Shown piece after piece: positions 41,172-50,962 of a stretch of 64,000 bases of DNA (its first letter is position 1; each line of letters starts with the position of its first letter). The stretch is from Prorocentrum cordatum (taxonomy: Eukaryota > Sar > Dinophyceae > Prorocentrales > Prorocentraceae): the NCBI GenBank assembly GCA_963575745.1, contig CAUYUJ010020569.1, forward strand, positions 90,269 to 154,268, written 5' to 3'. The translations under genes were made by a program, and so were the position numbers. Below the pieces are notes generated by a model, which was not told where the DNA came from, ran no database searches, and saw only the letters and a program-made list of their open reading frames with translations.

Positions 41172-41335
41172 GGAATTGACCTGTTATAAGAGTTATCAAT
41201 AGTTATAAGTAGGTTATAAGTATGTCGTAAGTCGGTTATAACAGGTTATAACATGTTATAATGTGTTGGCGCACTTATAAGTTTGCTAAGTCGGAGCCCT
41301 GAGTTAGCCCGAGTTATACAAGTTAGTAACTCCGC
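41172..41335. repeat. TTATAA-motif repeat cluster
   Basis: At least seven occurrences of (A/G)GTTATAA(G/C) within 110 bp (41172-41280), then GAGTTATACAAGTTAGTAAC and TCCGC at 41311-41335. The latter matches GAGTTATAACTAAGTTATAA and CTCCGC at 55716-55740, 14.4 kb to the right and in the same orientation. They might be subterminal repeats of a mobile element. Confidence 0.6.
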
Positions 41336-41560
41336 TAACTTTTCAACATGGTTCTCACCATATCGACATAATCATATATTTTGCAGGGTGTACTCTTCAA
41401 AAAAAGAAGAATTTGATACTATGTTTGCAAGTGTTGCACTCATCATTGCGACTTCTCGCATATCATATCTACGCTGATCACAATTGCAATCGATGCAAAT
41501 CCGCAGGTAGTGTTGCAACAATTGAGTTGCATGTTGTTTTTTTGGGCATGCCATGTTGAG

Positions 41561-41582
41561 TCCGTTGTCATTTGGGCTCCAG
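41561..41582 (+). other. relict spliced leader
   Basis: Begins TCCGTTGTCATTTGGG and ends GCTCCAG: 18 of 22 positions equal the DinoSL, with no indel. The next ATG (41647) opens a long frame. Confidence 0.65.
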
Positions 41583-41646
41583 GGCATTTCGCGCGCATCA
41601 TTTTGTGCTCACGATTTGCAAGTTGCGTCTTGCATCCATCTGAGAC

Positions 41647-43935
41647 ATGCAGCCGCATGGAGCGGATGCTAAGATTCTCAAATGCAAGGACGCAATGGAC
41701 ATTATTGAGAGGAAGTTCGACTCGCCTAAAGCAGAGGTGGTGGATTTGTACGAACAGGTCAAGGCGATAGCTCGCCAACATGGTATGCTACTGACAGAGA
41801 AAATCAACAGTAAGTATATGTACGTGAGCCCATGCAACAGATATGGCGACGGCGTCGTGCCGTGTGACGTCACTGACTTGATCATTAAAATATTGGGAAA
41901 TGGGTTCAGGCACGAGCATCTGTTGATGCCTACGTGTGCCGAGGTGCCCCCAGTGGGCACTGCTGAGTACCTCAAGATCAAAGGGTTTAACGACAAGATA
42001 ATGGCCGATAGCGCAGGACAGCTGCCGTTCTACGATGATGGTGATGGTAAATATCAGAGTTACACATGCGGCCATACATCGCAAGGTTTGCGATGCATCA
42101 TACATGGCACGAACGTGCCCGAGACCAACCCAGAGCGGTTCAGCGACATAAGCCAGGACGGGAAGATATCGTTGCAACGCCTCCAGCAATTCCAACCAAC
42201 TTATGCTGATGCGGCTGTAAACGGTATCACATGGGACATCTTCAAATGGCAGTTTATCGAGGCGTTTCCTTTCGTTCCAGACCTCGTGCAAGAAGCGGGC
42301 AACGCATGGCAGGCCGCTGCCAAGTGCGAGAGCAGGCTGGAAATCATGCTCAAGATTGCGCAGTACGCGAAGAGCCTGAAGTAGAAATTAGAGCTGAATC
42401 CGAATGGGGCGTTCCCATGGGATAAGGTCAGGCGCCAGGCGGGCAGGGGCGCAGTCTTCAAGCATGAGATAGACCACATGGTGGACTATGTGAAGGAGGT
42501 GTCAGGCGGACTGGACAATCCAGTGTTTCTTCACGAGCTAAGGGACTTCAACAGGCACCTGGCCAGAGCGACGATAGTAAAGTCAGATGTCGCGGCAGCC
42601 GTCGCGACTTGCAAGATCGCGAAGGAGGGGTCGGGGGTGCTATTCAAGCTCGCGTGCATCAAGGCTATGCATGGCCCGAGCGACAAGTATAGGAAGGGCG
42701 ACGAACAGACGCTACTGAAGCTCTCGGACGTCAATGTGTTGCAGAACGAACGCAAGGCGCAGATCGCGTTACAGGGCGATGAGTTGCTGCAGAAGATTCG
42801 CAAGCTTGCGATTGACTTCGAAATCGATCCATCGAGCGCTCGCTGGTCCAACATAGTCGGGCTCGCCGATGTTCGAGTTGCCCACTTCGTCTTCAACAAG
42901 CCCGACGAGAGCCGCGGGGTATACAAACAGATCACCGACATCGCAGTTGACGCTTGGAAAGCTATGGCTGCCAGCACTGGCAATAACAACGTTCGCTGCC
43001 CATGGAAGGCCAAGGCCGTCGCGCATGCACCACAGTGTGCTAGCAGCGTCTCCTCGACAGGTGTCAAGACCTTTGACCAGCGTGGCGAGTGGGTGAACGT
43101 GTCCGAAACGTTGGCTGTCAAAGGTTTCAAGGTGGGCGTGACGGTGTACAACCGCCAGGAGGGCGATGAGCCTGTGTATGAGATCAGGTCGATTGATGGG
43201 CAGAATGTGAAGATGCAGACGGGAGACGTAGAGCGCACCATAGATGCCGAGGACTTCATGCGAAACAAGTTCGCAATATACGACATCAAGAAAGAGGTAA
43301 TCGACCAGTTCGACCAGTTCAGCCCATTGAATTGCATGGACTACCACTGGGGGGTCGAGGAAGCTCGGATCAAGATTGCACTCGGCGAAGTCTATTCACA
43401 ACATAGTGCTTGCCTCAAGCATATCACGGCGATTCATTCGCCAATCAAATATAAAGCGGTGTCAGTGAAGAAGGAGTTCAAGAAGGACGCCATCGGACTT
43501 GTTCCGTTGACGACAACCATATCGCTCAAGAAGGCGACGGATGAGATCAATATTGGCAACGTTTGCCTTAGGAAGTATACCGACCCTGCCAAGCATACCG
43601 ATTGCAACGTCGCGTTGATGGCCGTCGGCGGGCTCAGGCTCAAGCGTGAAGAGGGTGGGGCTGGCATTGGTGGTCTGAAGCGCGTGCCAGATCAGTACGG
43701 GGTGCCTTTCTGGTTGGTCGGCGTGTGCACCGCGAAGGAGAAGCCAAACTTGGCTGTGACATTTGTGACCGCCACGAACGGCATTAAGGTTCCCATCCTC
43801 AAAAACACGGTCGAGCTCAAGAGCGGCGACAGGTTGCGCATGTCCGAGGACACAGCAAAGGCGCTTGCAAGGACAGTTGCATTGTCCGACGCCACGCCCG
43901 CCAAGCCCGCCAAGAAAAAAGCAAAGACGCAGTGA
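41647..43935 (+). CDS. hypothetical protein, about 762 codons, split by an in-frame TAG
   Basis: From the first ATG after the SL relict, the frame runs to TAG at 42382-42384 (KIAQYAKSLK*), then stays open in the same frame (KLELNPNGAFPWDKVRRQAG, FKHEIDHMVDYVKEVSGGLD) to TGA at 43935. Protein-like content on both sides is continuous. Segments include AMDIIERKFDSPKAEVVDLY, LPFYDDGDGKYQSYTCGHTS (Cys/His-rich), WDIFKWQFIEAFPFVPDLVQ, VVNVSETLAVKGFKV-like beta structure, MDYHWGVEEARIKIALGEVY and a basic Lys/Ala/Pro tail (TPAKPAKKKAKTQ) like a nuclear signal. No intron is needed. A CAG-to-TAG change would explain the stop (pseudogene, editing, read-through or sequence error). No family is recognised. 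Confidence 0.75.
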
Positions 43936-44120
43936 GCCGCCCATTCGCCGCATTGCCGCGGCATTACGCAGGGCGTTGGCGTCGCCCTCCGTATATGAAC
44001 GCACCTTGTTGGATGGCGAAGACATACTGAAATGCTTCATCCTGCGATGCGTCATCACACCATCGCATCGCATCATTCTGCGATGCAGCATCGCGCCAGT
44101 CTGCGACATCGTCGCAACGC

Positions 44121-44142
44121 ACCATAGCCGTTCTGGCTCAAT
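44121..44142 (+). other. relict spliced leader
   Basis: ACCATAGCCGTTCTGGCTCA then AT: 17 of 22 positions equal the DinoSL without indels, including TAGCC and TGGCTCAA. It lies 41 nt before the ATG at 44184. Confidence 0.55.
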
Positions 44143-44183
44143 CGCTGGGGTATCACGCGGCCCACGCTGCCCCGCACGTCTGC

Positions 44184-45050
44184 ATGTCAGTGTCTGTTTC
44201 CATGCGCACGGTGATCGAGGGCGGCGGGCTCAAGGAGCCGTGGATACCGCGGACTATTGTCCATAGCGGAGGTATTGCGTTCATCGAGGTATCCCTGATG
44301 GACAGGAGGCTCTTCCAGTTCGTCGACATCCAGAACCCAACAAACAGGAACGCCCCATTTGCCCAAAATCATTTCTTCAAAGAGTTGAAGGCCCTCCGAA
44401 ACGCTGCATCGGACATTGCGATATGGGAGTACATGAAATCGCGAGACCCATTGCTGTCGGACCAGTCTGATCAAGACAAACTGATCAAGGCCTACAAGAA
44501 GAACGTCGACGAGAGTGCTATGCCAGCATACGTTACGGTTCAGTTGCCAGAGGTTGAATTGAATGGTGGCGGCGTGGCCTTGAAGTGCGAGCCGATCGCA
44601 GTAAGATGCATATTTTCTGCATCAGCGATTAGCAAGGTACATGTGGAATGTACAGAGAGCGTACTGACTTACATCAGATGTGCTGCGCTGAAAGCAGCAG
44701 AGGACGATGGCACCGAGCAACAAAAGGGAGGACTGAGCGGAGTGCCAGGGGTCCGATGCGACAAGCGTCGCAGGGTAGTGTATGTCGTTGTGGAACCCCG
44801 CAACTCGTCAAGACGCATCTATCAAAAACCAGTGGAATGGAATGGCACGTGTATTTTGCACTGCGCCCGCGAGCTACGCGACGAAGCGGTCGCGAAGGGC
44901 GAGGAGATAGAGGATCACGAGCCCGATGCCGATCTTCTCCATGGGCTGAATTGTGCCGAGCATGCCGAGGGGGGTGGACCCGAAGATCAACAGGGCGATG
45001 GCGAAGACGACAATGTCGATGCTGCGGGTGATAGCGACGCCCAGGGCTGA
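44184..45050 (+). CDS. hypothetical protein, 288 aa, after an SL relict
   Basis: From the ATG at 44184: MSVSVSMRTVIEGGGLKEPW, SGGIAFIEVSLMDRRLFQFV, NHFFKELKALRNAASDIAIW, MPAYVTVQLPEVELNGGGVA, a region with several Cys (KCEPIAVRCIFSASAISKVH, CTESVLTYIRCAALKAAED), KRRRVVYVVVEPRNSSRRIY, and an acidic tail (GDGEDDNVDAAGDSDAQG). It is uninterrupted and intronless. The context (same strand, SL relict, about 250 bp after the preceding ORF) suggests the same origin as its neighbour. I recognise no domain. Confidence 0.75.
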   Translation: MSVSVSMRTVIEGGGLKEPWIPRTIVHSGGIAFIEVSLMDRRLFQFVDIQNPTNRNAPFAQNHFFKELKALRNAASDIAIWEYMKSRDPLLSDQSDQDKLIKAYKKNVDESAMPAYVTVQLPEVELNGGGVALKCEPIAVRCIFSASAISKVHVECTESVLTYIRCAALKAAEDDGTEQQKGGLSGVPGVRCDKRRRVVYVVVEPRNSSRRIYQKPVEWNGTCILHCARELRDEAVAKGEEIEDHEPDADLLHGLNCAEHAEGGGPEDQQGDGEDDNVDAAGDSDAQG

Positions 45051-45281
45051 GACGCCAGGCGCTGCGTCGGGCACGCACAGCGCGCCCACCCTTTCGACCT
45101 CCTATCTATTCTCCCACCGTCGGCCCCGTCGTCCTTCCCACCCGCGGGGGGGGGAGGAGGGGGAGGGGGGGGGGCTCGTCGCCATCGTTTTACACGCCCC
45201 CTCGTGCCACTCCTCGCCCGTTCGCATCCTAGATGCGCTCTTCAGGCAGACGTGCCGCCGCCACCCCTCACCCCTGAATGT
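45051..45281. other. convergent intergenic spacer
   Basis: Between the 44184 gene (plus) and the minus-strand gene. Contains a G-run (45145-45175). Confidence 0.5.
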
Positions 45282-45699
45282 TCAACAAGGGGCCATCTGG
45301 GAACGACCTCTTATAGAGCGCCAACTCGTCCTGAGGGCCTGCACCTCCTGCTCCAGCCCCTCGACCTTCTGCGCTGCCTCCGTCTGCTGCTGTTGCTGTA
45401 GCGCTGCCTCCGTCTGCTGCTGCTGGTGCCGCTGCTCTGCGATCGTGCGCTGCTGCTCCCCCAACTCCGCGAGCAAGTGATCGTGCTGCTGACCGCGCAG
45501 CAAGAGATCGTCCTCCACATCGTCCACTCGTGCTAGCAACACTTGTGCAGCATTTACGTGCGTAAGCAAAGCCTTCTATCGGCAGGTGGAGGGGCGACGG
45601 CGGCGGCGACGACATCGACGACGACGAACTTAAGACGACGACGCCCGCCTCGCGAAGCTGCCGCATCGCGGCGACTATGCCAGGGGTCTCGGGCGCCAT
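45282..45699 (-). CDS. coiled-coil protein, Gln-rich, one frameshift
   Basis: On the minus strand a frame from the ATG at 45699 (MAPETPGIVAAMRQLREAGV, then Ser/Pro-rich SSPPPSPLHLPIEG) must shift by one base near 45565 to continue LTHVNAAQVLLARVDDVEDD, LLRGQQHDHLLAELGEQQRT and a Gln-rich heptad stretch (IAEQRHQQQQTEAALQQQQQ), ending SWRSIRGRSQMAPC. The open frame extends upstream to 46107, but that part is Pro/Ser-rich and unconvincing. It resembles the minus-strand gene at 49512 in layout: short N-terminus, variable Pro-rich middle, C-terminal coiled coil with Thr-Ile-x-x-Gln repeats. Function unknown. Confidence 0.5.
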
Positions 45700-46549
45700 C
45701 GCAGCGCGGCTCTCGGACGACACCGCGGGGGGATGTGCGGGGCCCGATCCGTCCTCGGGGGGGCTACGCGGGGCTCGCGTGTGAGCGCCAGCCGCTACGT
45801 ACGAGCGCCCCGACCCCATCCCCATGAACCCTACACCTAACACGGCGATGCGGATGCTCCGCAGAGGCGACGTCGCGGGGTGGCACCGTCGCGGGGTGGG
45901 GGACTTGGGGGTGGCCGACTTGGGGGGGCCAGGAGCAAATGATTGGTATGGGGTTCGAATGGGAATGGGGTCGGGGGCACATTGTGCGTGATCTATGGGG
46001 GGCATGCAGTTTACTTCGCATGCCATATATGCGAGCTCGTAGTTGGGCGTGCTGCTTATGGGGATACAGCCATCGCCATGGGTGTGAAAACCATCATCGT
46101 TGCACATGCGTTCAGCAACATTTGCTTGTGGCGCAACTGTGCATGATTCTCATTATGGTGACAATCGCATCTGCCGCATCGTCGGCCGCACAATTGTCAC
46201 TGTCATTACCACCGATACACACCGACTCGAACGTACATGTCATGTAAGAGACGTTAGCGTCAGCATCACAAGTCACATTATGCGTATGCAAACTATTTCG
46301 CCACAGCCGTTGTGTTGTTATGTGCGCGCGACGCCGTGAGTTATTGATGTGGGTTTTGGACTAGCTTCGGTTATGGCGAGATAATGTTTGGTATTTGTAA
46401 TATCGTAGTTTGATGTCGAACGGCACAGTAGTGTAGAGCTTCGTAGGTTAAGGATTTCGGCTTTCGGGTGAGTGCAGTACTGCAAGCTTTGTGTGGTCTG
46501 TATATGTGTAGAGTGCATCTAAGATGCACGAGGAACTATAAAGATCCGC

Positions 46550-46586
<37 letters not shown>

Positions 46587-46729
46587 CGACGCCGTTGTGG
46601 CCCATGTGTTCAGCCACGCCCGCGGCGCGCGGGCCGTGGGTTCACGGCGCGGGGCCCGCGCCTCCACAGGGTGCTCGCCCCCCCCCGCCGCGCGGGGCCC
46701 CCGACGCCCGCCGCGGCCTCGCCCTGCAG
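45700..46729. other. spacer with palindrome and (TC)n
   Basis: 46140-46545 is of moderate GC and has no gene. A 17-bp palindrome GTGCATCTAAGATGCAC sits at 46513-46529, followed by (TC)n at 46551-46581. 46582-46729 is GC-rich 5' sequence of the next gene. Confidence 0.5.
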
Positions 46730-48141
46730 ATGAGCGGCGGTGGCGACGACGCCACCGAGGTGGCAATGTTGCTCGCAGCGGCGAGCGAGATCCAGCAGCG
46801 ACGGGAGAAGGTGGCGGAGGAGAAGCCGTCGCGGCTGCAGCCGACGTCCAAGAAGCGGCCGACCGCGCCGCGGACGGCTCCGCCAGAGCACGTCTTGGCG
46901 GCCGCCATGGCCTCCGCCGAGAAGAAGCGCAAGGCGATGTGCTGGTCGGCACAGGCTCGCGTGCAGACGTGGCGCGGCTCGGTGGCGGACTCGCTGCTCG
47001 AGAAGCTCAACCTCGCGCCGCCCATGCACCCGACGATGAACTCGATGAAGGACCTTCTGAGTTCGAGGTCGACGAGCCCGAGGGTGGTGGCGACGACGCC
47101 GCGGGCGGCGGCGACGCGGTCGACGAGGGCGACGGCGACTACGAGGGCGCCATGGCGGATGAGTACGAAGGTGGCGACGCTGAGGGCGGTGGCTACGACG
47201 ACAGCGCTGGCGAGAGCTACACCGCCGATGGCGACGCCGATGGCTACGGCTACTACAGCAGTTGCCGTAAAAGCCGCCACTACTACGACTACGACGGCAG
47301 CAGCGAGGGCGTTGGCGGCAAAGACAGCTACTACACCAAGGACGGCAACGACGGCGGCCACAACAAGGACGTTTACTACTACGGCCACAACAAGGACGGC
47401 TACTACGGCGGCCACACCAAGGACGGCTACTACGGCAAGGGCGGCTGGTGGGCCAAGGACGGCTACTACGGCCGTGAGAAGGGCGACGGCTACTATGGCC
47501 GCAAGGGCGACGGCTACTATGGCCACGAGAAGGGTGACGGCTACTATGGCCACAAGGGCGACGGCTACTATGGCCACGAGAAGGGCGACGGCTACTATGG
47601 CCACGAGACGGGCGACGGCTACTACAGCCACGTGAAGGGCGACGACTACTACGGCCACAAAGGCGACGGCTACAACGGCCAGGAGTGGCGTGGCCGCGAC
47701 AAGGGCGACGGCTACTACGGCCACAAAGGCGACGGCTACAGCGGCCACGTGAAGGGCGACGGCTACAGCGGCCACGTGAAGGGCGACGGCTACTACAGCC
47801 ACGAGAAGGGCGACGGCTACGACAGCCACGACAAGGGCGACGGCTACTACGGCGGCCACAAGAAGGACGGCTACGGCGGCCACAAGAAGGACGGCTACGG
47901 CGGCCACGTGAAGGGCGACGGCAAGGACGGGGGCGGGGGCGACGGCCCCCGCCCCCGCGGGGGCAAGCACATCCGCCTCGCCAAAGCACTGGCCGTGCGG
48001 GAGCACCTGCAGGGCTTGCACGACCTGTCCGAGCAGGACCAGAAGTACGCGGCCTGGAGCCGCCGCACGCAGCCGCAGGTGTGGCTGAAGGCGGTCGCCG
48101 ACTACGCTGCGGCGACCGCAGCGGGCTCAAGCTCCGTGTGA
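46730..48141 (+). CDS. Gly/Tyr/His/Lys repeat protein, one frameshift
   Basis: The ATG at 46730 gives MSGGGDDATEVAMLLAAASE, a basic region (RLQPTSKKRPTAPRTAPPEH), and MASAEKKRKAMCWSAQARVQ. Near 47058 one base is missing relative to the continuing frame, which reads SEFEVDEPEGGGDDAAGGGD, an acidic Gly/Tyr stretch, then (47270-47930) about 25 imperfect repeats of 7-10 residues such as KGDGYYGHE, KGDGYYGHK, KGDGYSGHV and KKDGYGGH. The C-terminus is not repetitive (HIRLAKALAVREHLQGLHDL, SEQDQKYAAWSRRTQPQVWL). Codons are almost all C-ending and the repeat is kept strictly in frame, which supports real translation. Such Gly/Tyr repeats occur in structural, adhesive or condensate-forming proteins; which applies here is unknown. 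No signal peptide is visible. Confidence 0.7.
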
Positions 48142-48187
48142 TCACGGGGCACACGTCGGCGACCACCGTGTCGTCGTCGTGGTCGTG

Positions 48188-48224
<37 letters not shown>

Positions 48225-48377
48225 GCGTTGTCGTCGTCGTCGTCGTCGCGTGGTCGGCGAGGTGTGCCCCGTCGGAAGGGGTTGAGGCTCCCACGGCGGC
48301 GACTCAGCACAGGAGTTGCCGCCGAAGCTGCGGGGGTGCACAGCAGCTGAGGGCTGCCACGAATACGGATTAAGAAT

Positions 48378-48663
48378 CGTCGCAGAGGGTACCGCTGTCA
48401 AACGACACGGGTGTCGTCTTTGAGAATCTCAAAGACGACAACGTGTCGTCTTTGAGAATCTCAAAGACGACACGCGTGTCGTCTTTGAGAATCTCAAAGA
48501 CGACAAAATCTCTATTAGATTTAATATTACCAACGTGTCGTCTTTGAGAATCTCAAAGACGACACGCGCGTCGTCTTTGAGAATCTCAAAGACGACAACG
48601 TGTCGTCTTTGAGAATCTCAAAGACGACGCGCGTGTCGTCTGACAGTGGTACCCTCTGCGACG
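48378..48663. mobile_element. 286-bp symmetric foldback element with six nested hairpins
   Basis: Terminal inverted repeats of 32 bp (48378-48409 and 48632-48663) match at 30 positions (CGTCGCAGAGGGTACC at the outer ends). Inside are six exact copies of a 27-bp near-perfect palindrome (GTCGTCTTTGAGA, central A, TCTCAAAGACGAC) starting at 48413, 48445, 48478, 48537, 48570 and 48602. Spacings 32, 33, 59, 33, 32 mirror around 48520.5, which is also the centre of the terminal repeats. The 32-bp centre (48505-48536) is AT-rich. There is no ORF. It lies 237 bp after the Gly/Tyr gene. Probably a non-autonomous DNA transposon, but the internal array is unusual. Confidence 0.85.
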
Positions 48664-49164
48664 CTTCTCGGTCCACCTTCAGAGGTGTTCATCGCATCGG
48701 TCGTGAGGCCTTTGGACGATCGCTGAGCGACGCGTCGCTCCCGCTCAGCGTGATCGCTCCGCTTCTCTGAGCACTTTTCGGAGGCTCACGATCGACGGCG
48801 AACGATCGACCTCCCCCCTCCTCCCTCTCATCCCTTCCTCCTCCTATTCCTCCTCCTCCTCCTCATCCTTTGCCTCCCCCTCCCCCTCCTCCTCCTCCTG
48901 CTTCCTCCTCATCCGCCTCCGCCTCCTCCAGTTCCATCCTCCTCCTCGTCCCCCTCAGCATCCTGAGGTGTCCTGAGGTGTCCTGAGGTGTCCCGAGGTG
49001 TCCTGAGGTCTCCTGGGGTTGTCAGCTCAGAGATGCCCTGAGGTGTCCTGAGGCGCCCTGGTGTTGTCATCTCAGAGGTGTCCTGAGGTGTCCTGAGGTA
49101 TCCTGAGGTGTCCTGAGGCGTTGCATTCGCCGTCGTCGTCGTCGGCGTCCGCCGTCGTCGTCGC

Positions 49165-49196
<32 letters not shown>

Positions 49197-49283
49197 TCCC
49201 GCATCGTCGTCGTCGCCGCCGCAGTCGTCGTCGTCGTCCGCCGCCTTCGTCGCCGCCGACGTCGTCGCCGTCGCCGTTGTCGC

Positions 49284-49314
<31 letters not shown>

Positions 49315-49390
49315 GTCCTGCATCGTGGTCGTCGCCGCCGCAGTCGTCGTCGTCGTCCGCCGCCTTCGTCGCCGCCGACGTCGTCGCCGT

Positions 49391-49421
<31 letters not shown>

Positions 49422-49500
49422 GTCGCCGTCGCCGCCGCCGCCGCCGCCGTCGCCGTCGCCGCCGTCGCCGTCGCCGCCGTTGCCCTTATCATCCGCATCG
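48664..49500. repeat. TCC tract, 10-bp TGTCCTGAGG minisatellite, GTC/GCC tract
   Basis: 48820-48950 is TCC-rich. 48956-49125 carries about 14 copies of TGTCCTGAGG with variants. 49125-49495 is GTCGTC/GCCGCC with one duplicated block of about 120 bp (CATCGT.GTCGTCGCCGCCGC at about 49203 and 49322). 48163-48250, before the foldback element, is also (GTC)n. No gene is supported in this stretch. Confidence 0.85.
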
Positions 49501-49511
49501 GCTGCGCCGTC

Positions 49512-50061
49512 TCACCGCCGCCCATCATCCCCGCAATCGCGACCCTCATGGTCCTCGCGAAGGTTCGCGACGCGGCCCTGGCCCTCGCGAATGTTCGCGA
49601 TCGTGGCGACCTGGCTCGCGATAGTGGCGGCCTGGCTCTCGATCGTGGCCTTCTGAGCTTCGATCGTGGCGCCGTTGCTCTGAATCTGCTCATGCCATTT
49701 GATGTAGTCATCGCGCTGCTTCAGGGCACGATCAACCACGGAGACGATCACACGGCGATGATCATCAGCCGACTCGAGCTGCTGGTTCATATCAGCAACC
49801 ATGCGGTCCGCCGCATCCTCGACGGGGCCGCTCCGCCTCGATCCACCACCAGCATAAGCCGATGGCGATCCGTCACCAATTGACGCCACTTCGGGCGGGG
49901 AGGTCGACGGTGGGTGGGCTGGGCTGATAACCGTTCTGCACCAACATATACGGAGGATGGCGGGGAGGATGGGGACGAGGATACCAATGATGACGAGGAC
50001 GGGGGCGGTGGAGATCACGCTGCTCAGACAGCGATCGCACATCGTCGACGGATGCGATCAT
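49512..50061 (-). CDS. coiled-coil protein, one frameshift
   Basis: From the minus-strand ATG at 50061: MIASVDDVRSLSEQRDLHRP, a Pro/His-rich part (PPYMLVQNGYQPSPPTVDLP), then a one-base shift near 49900 into EVASIGDGSPSAYAGGGSRR, PVEDAADRMVADMNQQLESA, DRALKQRDDYIKWHEQIQSN, and a seven-residue repeat (ATIEAQK, ATIESQA, ATIASQV, ATIANIR) that must form a coiled coil, ending RVANLREDHEGRDCGDDGRR. It is divergent from the plus-strand gene at 50114, with only 52 bp between the ATGs, so they may share a promoter. Layout resembles the 45282 gene. Function unknown. Confidence 0.55.
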
Positions 50062-50113
50062 CGTCGCAGCGTTCTGGCACAGATCGCGCCCGTCTCTCTT
50101 CTCTATAGCCACA

Positions 50114-50716
50114 ATGCCGCGCATGCATGAAGATATCAAAGCACCCCGAGCCCTGCATCGCCATGAGGATATACTGTTTAGGAACCAGCAGCTTGACACC
50201 GCCATCAAGCACAAGGCCAACAGCCTCAAGAAGGCGAAGCAGATGGACCGCAAGGCGACCTTGTCGCCGCGCCGCGCGCTGTCGGGACATGCTTGCATAC
50301 GCATGCAGATATGATATTGTTGTTTGGTGCGGTGTATGTACACTAGAAGAGCGGCGTGATATGATAGTTCTGGGCTAGGTTGTGGGGTGTGTCTGATGTT
50401 GTCGGCGTGATCCCGCCTGGTTGTGCGTCTCACGGCGGGCGTGGTGACGCCTATCGCCACACCTATTCCCCCCCCCCCCCCTCCCCCACCACCATCCCTC
50501 CGACATGCCCCGCCCGTTCGGTGTGAGGTGATGCAGTGCTTCAAGGCGTGCGAGAAGGCCAAGAAAAAGGCCGAGGACGCCGAGTACGCTTGGCTGCAAG
50601 CGTGTGAGCACGCCGTGGACTTGCATGGGCAGCACGATCGGGCAAGGAAGCTGGTAATCGACACAGGGGGCTTGTACAGAGCACGGGGGCGCAAGGCCTT
50701 AGGCTTCGGCGCGTGA
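50114..50716 (+). CDS. two-exon helical protein, 109 aa, paralogue 1
   Basis: Exon 1 is 50114-50254 (MPRMHEDIKAPRALHRHEDI, LFRNQQLDTAIKHKANSLKK, ending MDRK). The intron 50255-50527 has a GC donor (AAG|GCGACC) and the acceptor TGTGAG|GTG. Exon 2, 50528-50716, reads VMQCFKACEKAKKKAEDAEY, AWLQACEHAVDLHGQHDRAR, then a Gly/Arg tail. The donor was chosen because it gives phase 0 at the same position as in the neighbouring paralogue (50963), whose exon 1 is one codon shorter. The protein is Lys/Ala/Glu-rich and helical, with a KKK..E.A...W pattern shared by both paralogues. Function unknown. Confidence 0.6.
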
Positions 50717-50962
50717 GTGCGTGGATACGCAATTAGGTCCGAGTGTGTAAACACCGTTTCCCAAGAGTTGTGCCTGCCGCGGGGAGGGCGGGCGCTTCGC
50801 GCCATGCGCTAAGAAAGCAATGCCTGGATCGAGCTCGTCGGGGCAGCGTTGCAACCATTGCAAATCTGGGGTCAATTGTTAGGGGGGAGTGGGGGATGTG
50901 TGGCTTATCGGCTCAGTTGCAATAGGTTTTGCACAAGTTATCGTTTCAGTTGTGGAGGGGCA

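Noticed and set aside
41172-41280. Replication origin from AT-rich TTATAA repeats
   Set aside because: No initiator-binding consensus is known for this lineage; subterminal repeats of an element are the simpler reading.
46468-46729. Start of the Gly/Tyr protein in the long frame that begins at 46468
   Set aside because: That frame reads through (TC)n and Arg/Pro-rich sequence; the other frame from the ATG at 46730 has a convincing N-terminus, with a frameshift at about 47058.
48413-48628. CRISPR-like array (identical 27-bp units with spacers)
   Set aside because: Spacers are 5-6 bp or a single AT-rich centre, units are palindromes in mirror arrangement within inverted repeats, and the genome is eukaryotic; no cas genes.
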